Assembly: GCF_013409595.1 (NCBI RefSeq)
Contig: NZ_JACCBD010000001.1
Location: 3,162,001 to 3,226,000, forward strand
Direction: 5' to 3'
DNA length: 64,000 nt
Source: Leucobacter aridicollis
Lineage (GTDB): Bacteria; Actinomycetota; Actinomycetes; Actinomycetales; Microbacteriaceae
Shown here: one piece after another, positions 1 to 10,035 of the stretch
How positions within the stretch are numbered: position 1 is the stretch's first letter
How the letters are laid out: each line of letters begins with the position of its first letter
Translations under genes and position numbers: made by a program
The notes under the pieces: generated by a model
What the model saw: the letters and a program-made list of their open reading frames with translations, nothing else
What the model was told of the DNA's origin: nothing
The model's database searches: none

Positions 1-861
1 AACGGCGTACCACACAACAGAGCTAGCAATCATCTGCCCCCAAGAAGGCGCAGGGGGGACAACGCCCACACCCAAGAAGGACAGCCCTGCTTCTGTGCCG
101 ATGTAACCGGGTACGGCAAGCGTCGACATAACGATAATCGTCGACATCAGATTGGGCAGGATCTCCTTGAACAAGATCTGCGCATTGGTTGCGCCTGAGG
201 ACTGCGCAGCTTCCACAAACTCGCGCTGCTTCAAAGACATAGTTTGGCCCCGAACAATGCGAGCCAAGTACGGCCAGCCGAACACGGAGATCACCACCAC
301 TAGCAAGAACTGGCGGTTGTCTGCGGGCAACGCCGAGAGAATAGCGATCATGAAGATGAGCGCTGGAAAGGCCATGAGAAATTCCATCACCCGGGAGATG
401 AGGCCATCAATTTTGCCGCCAAAATAACCGGCCAGAAGCCCGAAGACCACACCGAGGAACGTCGTGAGCAGTGTGGCTGAGATAGCAATGGTCATCGATA
501 CACGTGCACCGTAAACAACGCGTGCGAAAATGTCTCTTCCGCTACCCGGCTCAACTCCAAGCCAATGCTCTGAGCTAATGCCACCAAACGCTCCCAGCGG
601 CACCCCGCCGAGGTCGGGATTAATCGCTTTCTGGTCGAACTCGTAGGGTGACCACCCACTGAGTCTCACGAGCAAGGGTGCTGTGATTGCTACCAAGGCG
701 ATCAATAGTATGTAAGCCAGCGAAAACACGGCTGCCCGGTCTCGCATAAGGGCATTGAAGAATCCACGAGCCCGTGTGGGCGGCGCGCCCGAACCTGAGT
801 TCAAGTTCGGGGCACCGCCCTCAGGACCCTCGACCTCCATGTTGGTCGTGGTGATGGTCAT
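1..861 (-). CDS. ABC transporter permease, DppC/OppC type (3' end cut by window edge)
   Basis: Inner-membrane subunit of a peptide- or oligosaccharide-type ABC importer. The frame runs open from an ATG at 861 to base 1, so the C-terminus is outside the window. Visible are a cytoplasmic N-terminal tail of about 40 residues, a first membrane helix (DRAAVFSLAYILLIALVAI), the EAA loop that docks on the ATPase (EAAQSSGATNAQILFKEILP) and the conserved SFLGVGVVPPAPSWGQMI stretch near the DppC C-terminus. It starts 6 bases after the solute-binding protein gene, so both belong to one operon headed by a GH127 hydrolase. No DppB-like partner or ATPase lies inside the window; they may follow beyond base 1. 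By context the substrate may be an oligosaccharide rather than a peptide, which is inference. Confidence 0.9.
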   Translation of the reverse strand, partial: MTITTTNMEVEGPEGGAPNLNSGSGAPPTRARGFFNALMRDRAAVFSLAYILLIALVAITAPLLVRLSGWSPYEFDQKAINPDLGGVPLGAFGGISSEHWLGVEPGSGRDIFARVVYGARVSMTIAISATLLTTFLGVVFGLLAGYFGGKIDGLISRVMEFLMAFPALIFMIAILSALPADNRQFLLVVVISVFGWPYLARIVRGQTMSLKQREFVEAAQSSGATNAQILFKEILPNLMSTIIVMSTLAVPGYIGTEAGLSFLGVGVVPPAPSWGQMIASSVVWYAV

Positions 862-867
862 CTGTTG

Positions 868-2559
868 TTAGCCTCGCGAAGGATCTTTCAGGCCGATAAT
901 TGTCAGATCGGTCATGCTCGTACTCGGGTGGTAACCAGTCACATTCTCACCGGGCAAGAACACCCCCTTCTCGAATACGAGGGGAGCAATCGGCGCCAGA
1001 TTCATGATTTCCTCGTCGAGATTTCCCCACTGAGTGTTCGCCTCGTCGAGATCAGTAATGGCCTTGATTTCGTCGATCCGGCCGTTGATGGCGTCATCAT
1101 TGAGCTGAGCAAGATTTGAATTGCCCTTCTCAGTGATAAGGCGACCATCAAAAAGCGGAGGGAGGAAGGTGCTCGCGCTCGATGCCCAGTCAGGGCACCA
1201 ACCGGTGATCGCTGCATCGGTCTGCTGCGAGGGCGTTCCGATGGTCTCGTAGTAGGTCGAAGTGTCGATCACGTTGAGCTTCACGTCAACGCCGATCTTC
1301 GAGAGCGCCTGCTGAATAGCTTCGGACTGGGCCTGAATCTTTGGCTGCGCCCGGGTATCAAGGGTGAAACTGAAGCCACTTCCGACGCCGGCCTGATCCA
1401 GGAGTTTCTTGGCCGCCTCGGGATCACCGCTATTGCCTTCACTCGGGTAAAGGTCAAACTCGCGATGGCCAGAAACGGCTGCTGGAATGATAGTCGTCGC
1501 GGGGTCAGCAAGGGTGGTTCCACCGGTCGCGTTCACAATTGCGGAACGATCAATCGCGAGGTTAATGGCTTGGCGCACCTCGACCTGGTCGAAAGGCGCT
1601 TTCGTGGTGTTCATTGACATGTAAGTGGTGCAGAACGCGGGCGAGTTTACGATTCGCTCGGCAAGCTTTGGGTCCTGCAATCGAGGCAGTGTTGCGGCCT
1701 GAACAACGCCCGCAATCGCGTTCACATCGCGGCCTTGTCCGGCAATGAGGCGCTCATCGATCGTAGAGCCATCGATGCCGACAACGAACTCCCAGGCGTC
1801 TGGATAGGCCTTTCGCAGGTCGTCGGTCTTGGCGTCCCAGTTCTCATTGCGCTCAAGCTTGATTACGCTTCCAGGAGTGTACTCCGCGAGCGTGTAGGGG
1901 CCCGACGCGATGACGTCCTTGAGGAAGGTGTCGCCTGCGCCACTATTGACTGGGAAAGGCACTGCGTTCGATTGCGCGAGCACATTGTCGAACTCGGGGA
2001 ATGGTTCCTTAAGTTGAAACACGATCGTGCTGGGGTCAGGAGTCTCGATGCCGGGATGCTCGCCGCTCTTATATGGTCCGGCGTAATCCTCGGGAGCTTC
2101 GATGGTTTGCTTCAGCCACGGTGATCCGATACCGATTTCAGGGTCCCACGCGCGGGAAATGCCGAATGCCATCTCCTTCGATGTGATTGGTTCGCCATTG
2201 TCGAACTTCAGGCCGTCTTTGAGCCTGTACGTCCAAGTCAGACCGTCTTCCGACGCTTCGCCTAGGCCCTCAGCCAGATCGGGCACGATTGCGTTGGGGT
2301 CCGCAGCATCGCCAGCGGCTTGCGCTGTGAGGCCTCGGTAGAGCAGTCGATAGAAGGCATTAACACCTCCGTCGAAGCCGCGAGCCGGGTCGAGATACGA
2401 AAAGTCCGCGTTCTGCAACATGACCATTGTTCCGCCCGATGCAGGGGTGTCTCCTTGGCCTGCCTCGTTAGGTACCTCGGAGTTACCGCCGGAGCACGAG
2501 GTGAGGAGCATCATTGCTGTGGCCGCCATAGCCACCACCCCAAGTGTCTTACGCTTCAT
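868..2559 (-). CDS. ABC transporter substrate-binding lipoprotein, family 5 (DppA/OppA-like)
   Basis: Extracellular lipid-anchored binding protein of 563 residues, normal for the SBP_bac_5 family. The signal peptide starts MKRKTLGVVAMAA and ends in the lipobox LLTSC, with Cys22 as the lipidated residue. The family-5 pattern is clear: an N-terminal NADFSYLDPA segment, then VPDLAEGLGEASEDGLTWTY and LKDGLKFDNGEPITSKEMAF, the usual signature of peptide or nickel or oligosaccharide binding proteins. It lies 27 bases downstream of the GH127 gene and 6 bases upstream of the permease on the same strand. Family-5 proteins bind peptides most often, but some bind plant oligosaccharides. The hydrolase partner makes an arabinoside ligand plausible; the sequence alone does not prove it. 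Confidence 0.9.
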   Translation of the reverse strand: MKRKTLGVVAMAATAMMLLTSCSGGNSEVPNEAGQGDTPASGGTMVMLQNADFSYLDPARGFDGGVNAFYRLLYRGLTAQAAGDAADPNAIVPDLAEGLGEASEDGLTWTYRLKDGLKFDNGEPITSKEMAFGISRAWDPEIGIGSPWLKQTIEAPEDYAGPYKSGEHPGIETPDPSTIVFQLKEPFPEFDNVLAQSNAVPFPVNSGAGDTFLKDVIASGPYTLAEYTPGSVIKLERNENWDAKTDDLRKAYPDAWEFVVGIDGSTIDERLIAGQGRDVNAIAGVVQAATLPRLQDPKLAERIVNSPAFCTTYMSMNTTKAPFDQVEVRQAINLAIDRSAIVNATGGTTLADPATTIIPAAVSGHREFDLYPSEGNSGDPEAAKKLLDQAGVGSGFSFTLDTRAQPKIQAQSEAIQQALSKIGVDVKLNVIDTSTYYETIGTPSQQTDAAITGWCPDWASSASTFLPPLFDGRLITEKGNSNLAQLNDDAINGRIDEIKAITDLDEANTQWGNLDEEIMNLAPIAPLVFEKGVFLPGENVTGYHPSTSMTDLTIIGLKDPSRG

Positions 2560-2586
2560 TGCTAATTTCCTCTCTGTGAGTTGCTC

Positions 2587-4620
2587 TCAAGATGAGAGCG
2601 TGTCCCTGCGCATCCATACCCTCATGGCACCCGCAGAACGGTTGGCCCAGCTGAAGTAGGGAATTGCAGGAAACGTAAGTTGCCGCCCATGGTCGAAGAC
2701 CATTTGCTCGAGCGGTAAGTAAGGGTCTTCGTACCTGGGTCGAGCAGCGCGGCCCGTTACAAGCAAGGCGTGCGGCTGCGCGCTATCCACTGCCTGGGCC
2801 GTGTGTTTCGTCTCGCGGTCTACAGCAGTGAGCACGACATCGTCGATCCGCTCGCCGCCGGCATATTCGTCAAGGTCGCACTGTTCGACGCAGTACACCA
2901 CCGCACCACGAACGATTGCGACCGAGCCTGCGACCGCGTCGTTCGCGGGGTGCGCGACATAGAGCCTGGGCGGTTGTTCCCACGTCAGTTCAACTACGTC
3001 GCCTGCTGCGAACTCCCGCACCAGCGCAAACCACTCCGCCGTGGCGTTCGGTCTGCCCGGGCCCCCAGCGCCGTCATCGTCGCGGCTAGGAATGGTGACC
3101 TGCACGCCATTTATGCTCGCGTACGGGCTCTCTGCCCAGCCCGGGATTCGCAGACGTAATGTGCTGGTGCGCCGTGCAGCGCGTTCAATCACAACGCGCA
3201 CCTTACCCTCCCACGGGGCCTCCGTCTCGACTCGCACGTCGAGCGCTGGCGAGATCATGCGTACGGGCGTGGCAATCGCGAGCGTGAGACTCGATTCATC
3301 GGCGAAGCCAAGATGGTCTTGGAACTGAGCCGCCCAGCGCACAACATTCGGTGGACAACACGCGCATGAGAACCATTCACGCCGGCCAGACGCTGTCGAG
3401 TCGTCACGGCGCTGCAACGGATTGTCGTAGAAGAACTCCGTTCCCGCCTCTGAGATTCCAACGGCGAACGCATTAAACAGGACGCGCTCGAGATGATCGG
3501 CGATACGGGCGTCCCCTGTCGCGCTCAGCAGCCTCCATCCCCACTGCATTACGGCGATTGCTGCGCACGTTTCGGCGTATGCACGCTCAGATGAAAGCTC
3601 GTACGCGTCCCCAAAATCCTCGCCTGCATGCCGCGAGCCCACTCCACCTGAGATGTACGACTTTTGCGCAACCATCTCATTCCAGAGACGGTGTAGCCGT
3701 TGCAGTTCCGCGGTGTCCTTCTGTTCAATCGCGACGTCAGTAGCACCCGCCGCGAGATAGCAGAAGCGCACAGCGTGCCCGCTTGCTGATTGGACTTCGG
3801 CGAAAGGCACGCGATCCTGAAAATACTCAAGCCCGAAGGCACTTCCAGCGAAGTACCCGCGCCCCCGGCGCTCAATAAGCACCGCAGCTAAGTCAACGAA
3901 TTCGCGTCGCCCAGTTTCACGCGCTAGTTCAACAAGAGCCATTTCTACGCCCGGATGCCCATCCGTGAAGGAGGAACCCGATGTTGACCCAAACTTGTCG
4001 TTCACCAGATCGGCGAACCGCTCTGCACAACGCAACAGTCGATCATCACTGAGCTGTCGATTCACGGCAATCGCCGCTTGGATCAGGTGGCCGAGGTTGT
4101 ATAGCTCATGGTCGACTGCGGGTTTGCTCCACTGGGGGTGCGGAGCATCGGGTCCCGAAAGGTAGGTGCCAACATAGCCATCCGGTTGCTGTGCACGGAG
4201 AATTGCATGAACGGCTTCCTCTACGAAAGCCAATAGTGCTTTCTTTTTCTGATGAGCATCACTCTGATCACAAGCTCGACAGGTAGCGGAGTGCTCGGAC
4301 AAGCGCGCAACCTCGTATGCAACGCCTTCGAGCGTCTTATACAGATCTGTGTCCACGAAAGGAAACCTGCCGGTGTATTGAGATGATGCGGCGGCCTCGG
4401 CGCAGTGGGGATCAAGCCTTTTGAAGTTGCCGATGATTCCCGTGTCGTGAAGCTTCGCAATAGCGTGCGGGATAGTCATTTGCAGGTTGCGATCTTGCCA
4501 AGAGCCGAGCTGGCCAGGGGCCTTCGCGCACCGGGCAATGGATGCTGATCCCGCTCCGAGCGGAGCTCCTAACTCACCTTTGAGCTTGACAGCCGAAGCC
4601 CTCAAGGGGGACGCGAGCAT
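2587..4620 (-). CDS. Glycoside hydrolase family 127 (beta-L-arabinofuranosidase-like)
   Basis: Predicted cytoplasmic retaining glycosidase of 677 residues with no signal peptide. GH127 enzymes use a Zn-bound Cys thiolate nucleophile; the known set in HypBA1 is Glu338, Cys340, Cys417 and Cys418. All four have visible counterparts here: E350 and C352 in ERAYAETCAAIAVM, and C421-C422 in WFSCACCPPNVVRW. The N-terminal WQDRN and GIIGNFKR segments and YVGTYL also fit the family. ATG at 4620 is chosen because GGAGGA sits 6 bases upstream; a GTG at 4626 would touch that ribosome site, and an ATG at 4479 would remove conserved residues. It heads an operon with a family-5 binding protein and permease. 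The exact sugar linkage is unproven. Confidence 0.88.
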   Translation of the reverse strand: MLASPLRASAVKLKGELGAPLGAGSASIARCAKAPGQLGSWQDRNLQMTIPHAIAKLHDTGIIGNFKRLDPHCAEAAASSQYTGRFPFVDTDLYKTLEGVAYEVARLSEHSATCRACDQSDAHQKKKALLAFVEEAVHAILRAQQPDGYVGTYLSGPDAPHPQWSKPAVDHELYNLGHLIQAAIAVNRQLSDDRLLRCAERFADLVNDKFGSTSGSSFTDGHPGVEMALVELARETGRREFVDLAAVLIERRGRGYFAGSAFGLEYFQDRVPFAEVQSASGHAVRFCYLAAGATDVAIEQKDTAELQRLHRLWNEMVAQKSYISGGVGSRHAGEDFGDAYELSSERAYAETCAAIAVMQWGWRLLSATGDARIADHLERVLFNAFAVGISEAGTEFFYDNPLQRRDDSTASGRREWFSCACCPPNVVRWAAQFQDHLGFADESSLTLAIATPVRMISPALDVRVETEAPWEGKVRVVIERAARRTSTLRLRIPGWAESPYASINGVQVTIPSRDDDGAGGPGRPNATAEWFALVREFAAGDVVELTWEQPPRLYVAHPANDAVAGSVAIVRGAVVYCVEQCDLDEYAGGERIDDVVLTAVDRETKHTAQAVDSAQPHALLVTGRAARPRYEDPYLPLEQMVFDHGRQLTFPAIPYFSWANRSAGAMRVWMRRDTLSS

Positions 4621-4692
4621 GGTCACTCCTCCGCAACAATCGTTCGCCTTTGTACCTTGTTATAGAGCCGCTGCCGGTCCTACCTGCCCACA

Positions 4693-4721
4693 ATGATACC
4701 GGTAACATTACAGGAGTGCAA
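4693..4721 (-). promoter_or_regulatory. Sigma-70-type promoter of the GH127-ABC operon
   Basis: Read on the minus strand, TTGCAC (4716-4721) is followed after exactly 17 bases by TATCAT (4693-4698), about 73 bases ahead of the chosen ATG. Both hexamers differ from consensus at two positions or fewer, which is strong for a GC-rich genome. Confidence 0.65.
4694..4707. promoter_or_regulatory. Candidate LacI-family operator overlapping the -10 box
   Basis: TGATACCGGTAACA is a 14-bp near-palindrome (12 of 14 positions symmetric) centred on CCGG. Its form matches the TGNTANCGNTANCA type bound by LacI/GalR sugar regulators. It covers the -10 element and part of the spacer, a position typical for repression. 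No LacI-family gene is in the window, so the regulator is inferred and probably lies beyond base 1. Confidence 0.5.
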
Positions 4722-4785
4722 TGTCACGTTTTGCCGAATTGTGCGTCGCCCCATGCCGCGATCGCGGCCGGGCCCGAACAGAGAA

Positions 4786-4819
4786 AGCCCCGGAGCGACC
4801 ATCTGGTCGCTCCGGGGCT
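4786..4819 (-). terminator. Intrinsic terminator after nrdF
   Basis: Perfect 15-bp stem (4786-4800 with 4805-4819) and an ATCT loop, starting 18 bases after the nrdF stop. Downstream on the minus strand the sequence reads TTTCTC, a short T-rich tail. Confidence 0.8.
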
Positions 4820-4836
4820 CGCCCGAGCTAAAGCGT

Positions 4837-5844
<1,008 letters not shown>

Positions 5845-5848
5845 CTAG

Positions 5849-7990
5849 TTACAGCATGCAGCTGACGCACTCGGTCATGTCGGTGCCCTCGAGCGCGAGC
5901 TGGCGAAGACGGATGTAGTAGATCGTCTTGATGCCCTTGCGCCATGCGTAGATCTGCGCCTTGTTGATGTCGCGAGTCGTCGCCGTGTCCTTGAAGAACA
6001 GCGTCAGCGAGAGCCCTTGGTCGACGTGCTGCGTCGCCGCGGCGTAGGTGTCGATGATCTTCTCGGGGCCGATCTCGTACGCGTCCTCGTAGTACTCGAG
6101 GTTGTCGTTCGTCATGAACGGCGCCGGGTAGTAGACGCGGCCGAGCTTGCCTTCCTTACGGATCTCAACCTTCGAGGCGATCGGGTGGATCGAGCTCGTC
6201 GAGTTGTTGATGTAGGAGATCGAGCCGGTCGGGGGCACAGCCTGCAGGTTCTGGTTGTAGATGCCGTGCTCCATGACGGACGCCTTCAACGCGGCCCAGT
6301 CCTCCTGAGTCGGGATCTCAACGCTCGCGTCGGCGAACAGCTCGCGGACGCGCTCGGTTGCCGGCTCCCACACCTCGTCGGTGTACTTGTCGAAGAACTC
6401 GCCCGACGCGTACTTCGAATCCTCGAAGCCGCCGAAGACCTGCTTCCGCTCGATCGCGATCTTGTTCGACGCGGTGAGCGCGTGGAACAGCACCGTGTAG
6501 AAGTAGATGTTCGTGAAGTCGATGCCCTCTTCGGAACCGTAGTGGATGTGCTCGCGAGCGAGGTAGCCGTGCAGGTTCATCTGGCCGAGGCCGATGGCGT
6601 GCGACTGCGCGTTGCCGTCCTCGATCGAGCGCACCGAGCTGATCGAGCTCATGTCACTCACTGCGGTGAGCGAACGGATCGCGAGGTCGACGGTCTCGCC
6701 GAAGTTGCCGCCGTCCATCGCCATGGCGATGTTCATCGAGCCAAGGTTGCAGGAGATGTCCTTGCCGATGTCGCGGTAGCTGAGGTCCTCGTTGTAGGTG
6801 GTCGGGGTGTTGACCTGGAGGATCTCGGAGCAGAGGTTCGACATGTTGATGCGGCCCTTGATCGGGTTCGCCTTGTTCACCGTGTCTTCGAACACGATGT
6901 ACGGGTAGCCCGACTCGAACTGCAGCTCTGCGACGGTCTGGAAGAAGTGGCGTGCACTGATCTTCGTCTTCGTGATGCGCGAGTCGTTGACCATGTCGTA
7001 GTAGTGCTCGGTCACCGAGAGGTCGCCGAAGGGCACCCCGTAGACCTTCTCGACATCGTACGGCGAGAAGAGGTACATGTCCTCGTTCTTCTTCGCGAGC
7101 TCGAAGGTGATGTCGGGCACGACGACGCCGAGCGAGAGCGTCTTGATGCGGATCTTCTCGTCCGCGTTCTCGCGCTTCGTGTCGAGGAACTTCATGATGT
7201 CGGGGTGGTGGGCCGACAAGTAGACCGCACCGGCACCCTGGCGCGCGCCGAGCTGGTTCGCGTAGCTGAAGCTGTCTTCGAGGAGCTTCATCACGGGGAT
7301 GATGCCTGACGACTGGTTCTCGATCTTCTTGATCGGAGCGCCGGCCTCGCGGATGTTCGAGAGCGAGAGCGCCACGCCGCCGCCGCGCTTCGAGAGCTGC
7401 AGCGACGAGTTGATGCCACGCGAGATCGACTCCATGTTGTCCTCAACCCGAAGCAGGAAGCAGGAGACGAGCTCGCCGCGCTGCGCCTTGCCCATGTTCA
7501 GGAAGGTCGGGGTCGCCGGCTGGAAGCGGCCCGAGATCATCTCGCGCATGAAGCCGCGCGCGAGCTCCTGGTCGCCCTGGGCGAGCCCGAGCGAGACCAT
7601 CACGACGCGGTCTTCGAAGCGCTCGAGGTAGCGCTTGCCGTCGAACGTCTTCAGCGCGTACGACGTGAAGAACTTGAAGGCCCCGAGGAACGCGGGGAAA
7701 CGGAACTTCAGCGCGTATGCCTCGTCGGTGAGCTGCTCAATGAACTTCGTCGAGTACTGGTCGAGAAGTTCCTTCTCGTAGTAGTCGTTGTCGATGAGGT
7801 AGCGCAGGCGCTCCTCAAAGTTGTGGAAGAACACCATGTTCTGATTGACGTGCTGCAGGAAGTACTGCCGCGCGGCTTCGCGATCCTTGTCGAACTGGAT
7901 CTTGCCGTCTGCGTCGTACAGATTGAGCATCGCGTTCAGCGAGTGGTAATCCATCTCGCTGATCTTCGACGATTCAAGCCCCGGCTCCAT
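5849..7990 (-). CDS. nrdE: Class Ib ribonucleotide reductase alpha subunit NrdE
   Basis: Catalytic subunit, 713 residues from the chosen start. The active-site set of class I reductases is present: redox pair C177 (ELVSCFLL) and C414 ([10 protein letters not shown]), and N385-x-C387-x-E389 (NMSNLCSEI) with the thiyl-radical cysteine. [15 protein letters not shown] is the phosphate-binding loop, and the protein ends in ECVSCML, the C-terminal cysteines that exchange electrons with NrdH. There is no N-terminal ATP cone, as expected for class Ib. ATG at 7990 shares one base with the nrdI stop (TGATG), pointing to translational coupling; a TTG at 8005 would overlap nrdI by 16 bases and is less likely. 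Confidence 0.97.
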   Translation of the reverse strand: MEPGLESSKISEMDYHSLNAMLNLYDADGKIQFDKDREAARQYFLQHVNQNMVFFHNFEERLRYLIDNDYYEKELLDQYSTKFIEQLTDEAYALKFRFPAFLGAFKFFTSYALKTFDGKRYLERFEDRVVMVSLGLAQGDQELARGFMREMISGRFQPATPTFLNMGKAQRGELVSCFLLRVEDNMESISRGINSSLQLSKRGGGVALSLSNIREAGAPIKKIENQSSGIIPVMKLLEDSFSYANQLGARQGAGAVYLSAHHPDIMKFLDTKRENADEKIRIKTLSLGVVVPDITFELAKKNEDMYLFSPYDVEKVYGVPFGDLSVTEHYYDMVNDSRITKTKISARHFFQTVAELQFESGYPYIVFEDTVNKANPIKGRINMSNLCSEILQVNTPTTYNEDLSYRDIGKDISCNLGSMNIAMAMDGGNFGETVDLAIRSLTAVSDMSSISSVRSIEDGNAQSHAIGLGQMNLHGYLAREHIHYGSEEGIDFTNIYFYTVLFHALTASNKIAIERKQVFGGFEDSKYASGEFFDKYTDEVWEPATERVRELFADASVEIPTQEDWAALKASVMEHGIYNQNLQAVPPTGSISYINNSTSSIHPIASKVEIRKEGKLGRVYYPAPFMTNDNLEYYEDAYEIGPEKIIDTYAAATQHVDQGLSLTLFFKDTATTRDINKAQIYAWRKGIKTIYYIRLRQLALEGTDMTECVSCML

Positions 7991-8391
7991 CACTGCTGTT
8001 TCCAAAACTTTTCCAATCCTTCTTGGACGGCTGTCACATCGTCCGGTGTTCCAAAGAGTTCAAATCGATACAGGAAAGGGACCTGGCATTTGCGGGCGAT
8101 AATGTCGCCCGCAATGCCGTAGGCCTCTCCAAAGTTGGTGTTGCCCGCCGCCATCACGCCCCGAATGAGTGATCTGTTCTGCTCGTCGTTGAGAAACTTA
8201 ATCACTTGCTTCGGGACCGCGCGGAGCGCGGGCCCACCGCCATACGTTGGCACAAGCAGCACGTACGGTTCAGTGACCTGTAGGTGCTCTTCTCGCGCGT
8301 ATAACGGGATGCGTTTCGCTGGGATACCGAGCTTCTCGATGAAGCGGTGTGTGTTCCCCGAAACGCTGGAGAAGTACACCAGGTCAGTCAC
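7990..8391 (-). CDS. nrdI: Flavodoxin-like NrdI
   Basis: Small FMN protein (133 residues) that supplies the oxidant for assembling the dimanganese cofactor of NrdF. The phosphate-binding loop [10 protein letters not shown] is near residue 8, followed by [14 protein letters not shown] and [12 protein letters not shown], all NrdI hallmarks. The frame is open further upstream, but similarity to the family begins only at TDLVYFSS, so GTG at 8391 is used, with GAGG 6 bases upstream. It lies between nrdH and nrdE, with a 20-base gap to nrdH. Confidence 0.95.
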   Translation of the reverse strand: MTDLVYFSSVSGNTHRFIEKLGIPAKRIPLYAREEHLQVTEPYVLLVPTYGGGPALRAVPKQVIKFLNDEQNRSLIRGVMAAGNTNFGEAYGIAGDIIARKCQVPFLYRFELFGTPDDVTAVQEGLEKFWKQQ

Positions 8392-8411
8392 GGCAACCTC
8401 ACACCCTCTCG

Positions 8412-8645
8412 CTAGAGAAGTCGACCAGCAAGCTCCGCGATCTTGTCGGGGCGGAAGCCCGACCAGTGCTCGTCGTCGGTCACGACAACCGGTGCCTGGA
8501 GGTAGCCGAGCTCCTTGACGGCCTGCAGCGCTGCCTCGTCCTCGGAGAGGTCGTGAACTTCGTATTCGATGCCCTTGCTGTCGAGAGCTCGGTAGGTTGC
8601 CGTGCACTGCACGCACGACGGCTTGGTGTAGACCGTTACTGCCAT
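8412..8645 (-). CDS. nrdH: Glutaredoxin-like NrdH
   Basis: Redox protein of 77 residues that reduces NrdE and is itself reduced by thioredoxin reductase. The redox-active motif is C11-VQ-C14, and the C-terminal WSGFRPDKI segment is the NrdH signature that separates it from true glutaredoxins. It is the first gene of the nrdHIEF operon, with GGAAGGG about 8 bases before the ATG. Confidence 0.97.
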   Translation of the reverse strand: MAVTVYTKPSCVQCTATYRALDSKGIEYEVHDLSEDEAALQAVKELGYLQAPVVVTDDEHWSGFRPDKIAELAGRLL

Positions 8646-8683
8646 TTTTATGCCCTTCCCTCAAAAGTCTCAGCTCGTGTGAG

Positions 8684-8731
8684 CCACAACATCTAGTGAA
8701 CCACACCGAGGCCGACCACAAGATGATGTAG
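8684..8731. promoter_or_regulatory. Two tandem NrdR-box-like elements upstream of nrdH
   Basis: Box 1 (8684-8699, CCACAACATCTAGTGA) agrees with the published NrdR consensus pattern at about 12 of 16 positions. Box 2 (8716-8731, CCACAAGATGATGTAG) agrees at about 10. Their centres are 32 bp apart, three helical turns, the spacing typical of tandem NrdR sites. They lie 39-86 bases upstream of the nrdH start. NrdR represses reductase operons in response to ATP/dATP. No nrdR gene is in the window. Confidence 0.6.
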
Positions 8732-8821
8732 TTACACCGATGTAGTTTTCCACGGTCTTTCCACCGAATTTTTGGCCGATCTGGGGACAACTTTTGGCTC
8801 GATTCCGCCCTCGCCAGGGGG

Positions 8822-8830
8822 TTATCCACA
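8822..8830 (+). promoter_or_regulatory. Perfect DnaA box in the nrdH upstream region
   Basis: TTATCCACA is an exact match to the high-affinity DnaA box, 177 bases upstream of the nrdH start. No second box, AT-rich unwinding region or origin genes are nearby, so this is not an origin. In E. coli DnaA controls nrdAB, so a regulatory role is possible. The gene-free stretch 8646-9041 otherwise holds only the NrdR-like boxes and a small GCTCGC/GCGAGC hairpin at 9024-9039 beyond the next gene's stop. Confidence 0.5.
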
Positions 8831-9041
8831 GGCTGGGGAGGCAAAAAGATTTTTCATCCACCGCACCCCCTCGGCGTGTCGGAACCGGAGCCAGTCCTCT
8901 GTGTAGTGAAACACCAATGAGGCACCTTTTATGCCCGTATCTAGATGCGACGAGATCCCCGGTTTCACCCCCGGCGGCCCGTTCCCAAGCCGCCCGGCCG
9001 GCACCGCCACAAGGGGCCCTGCCGCTCGCGAACGCGAGCCG

Positions 9042-9521
9042 TTACTCGACCGCGATCGGCCACAGCAGTTCGGTTCCGTCAGGCTGAAACCAGCGCAGCA
9101 CGAGCATCGCGTCGTGCGCGGCGGTCGCCTCGTCGGCACGCGCACCGCGGACCGCGACCCGGATGCGGGCGCCCGGGTGCACGGTCGTTGGCAACGACAA
9201 CCCGAGCATGCCCGCCCCGGACAGCGCGAACCGTACCGAGTGCGCGACCTCCGTGCCGCGGTGCTCGATCTCAATCACGCCAAGCCGACGCCGCACGACG
9301 CTCCAGGGCACGGGCACGGCCCGCGGCTCCCCGGCAGAGCGCCCGGAGCGCCCAGAGCGGCCAAAGCCCTCCGAACTTCCGGCACCCCCAGAGCGTTCTG
9401 GCAGGGGCCCAACACCCGCGCGAGTGTCCTCGCCGCTCGCGCGGGGGCTCGCTCGAGCCCCAGCCGGAGGCGCGAGAACGCGCGCGGGCATCGTTCTGGT
9501 GCTGAGGCGGAACGGGGACAT
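9042..9521 (-). CDS. Hypothetical protein with a conserved C-terminal beta-type domain
   Basis: A 159-residue protein of unknown function. The first 70 residues are low-complexity (Ala, Arg, Gly, Ser, Pro). From about residue 78 the sequence becomes ordered: VIEIEHRGTEVAHSVRFAL, then SGAGMLGLSLPTTVHPGARI and DAMLVLRWFQPDGTELLWPI. This looks like a beta-rich domain reminiscent of small extracellular or lipoprotein folds, although no signal peptide is visible. It lies after rlmH on the same strand, 55 bases downstream. The start codon is uncertain, and a later start near the ordered domain is possible. Confidence 0.6.
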   Translation of the reverse strand: MSPFRLSTRTMPARVLAPPAGARASPRASGEDTRAGVGPLPERSGGAGSSEGFGRSGRSGRSAGEPRAVPVPWSVVRRRLGVIEIEHRGTEVAHSVRFALSGAGMLGLSLPTTVHPGARIRVAVRGARADEATAAHDAMLVLRWFQPDGTELLWPIAVE

Positions 9522-9576
9522 GCGGTGAGGCTACAGGGAGCCTCAGACACTCGGGGAGCCGAGCCAGCCGCCCCCG

Positions 9577-10035
9577 CTAGACGTGGTGGTACGGACGACC
9601 GCCGGCGATCTCCTGTGCCCGGTAGAGCTGCTCGGCGAGGACGAGCCGGACGAGCTGATGCGGGAACACGAGCTTCGACAGGCTCCACACGAACTGTGCC
9701 CGCGCCCGCACGCTCTCGTCGACGCCGTAGGCGCCGCCAATCACCACGACGACCTGCGTGCCCTGCCCGAGCGCGGCATGCAGCCGTGCGGCGAGCGCCG
9801 GGGAATCGACGTTCTCGCCGCGCTCGTCGAGCAGCACGAGAAAGGCATCGCGGTCGACCCGCTGCAGGATCCGCTCAGATTCCTCGGCCCGAGCCGCGTC
9901 GCCCTCCCGCGCCGAGTGCGGGAGCAGCTGCCAGGACACGTCGAAGGGCTTGCGCAGCCGCTTCTCGTACCTGTCGATGCCGTCCTTCACCCAGGCCTCG
10001 TGCTTCTTGCCGACGGCGAGCACCTTGATGCTCAC
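9577..10035 (-). CDS. rlmH: 23S rRNA (pseudouridine1915-N3)-methyltransferase RlmH
   Basis: SPOUT-fold methylase (152 residues) that uses SAM to methylate pseudouridine 1915 of helix 69 in 70S ribosomes. Visible are the N-terminal IKVLAVGKKHEAWVKDGIDR, the LDERGE segment, the knotted SAM-binding part VVVVIGGAYGVDESV and the conserved SLSKLVFPHQLVRLVLAEQL. It ends in GGRPYHHV, close to the usual YHR/YHH tail. GTG at 10035 overlaps the aminotransferase stop by 4 bases, so the two are translationally coupled. Length matches the family. Confidence 0.95.
   Translation of the reverse strand: MSIKVLAVGKKHEAWVKDGIDRYEKRLRKPFDVSWQLLPHSAREGDAARAEESERILQRVDRDAFLVLLDERGENVDSPALAARLHAALGQGTQVVVVIGGAYGVDESVRARAQFVWSLSKLVFPHQLVRLVLAEQLYRAQEIAGGRPYHHV

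Noticed and set aside
6017..7309. 430-codon plus-strand frame opposite nrdE
   Set aside because: Antisense to the catalytic core of NrdE; composition (Val, Leu, Arg, Asp) mirrors the codon structure of the real gene.
8646..8850. Possible replication origin because of the DnaA box
   Set aside because: Only one box, no AT-rich region, and no dnaA, dnaN or rpmH nearby.
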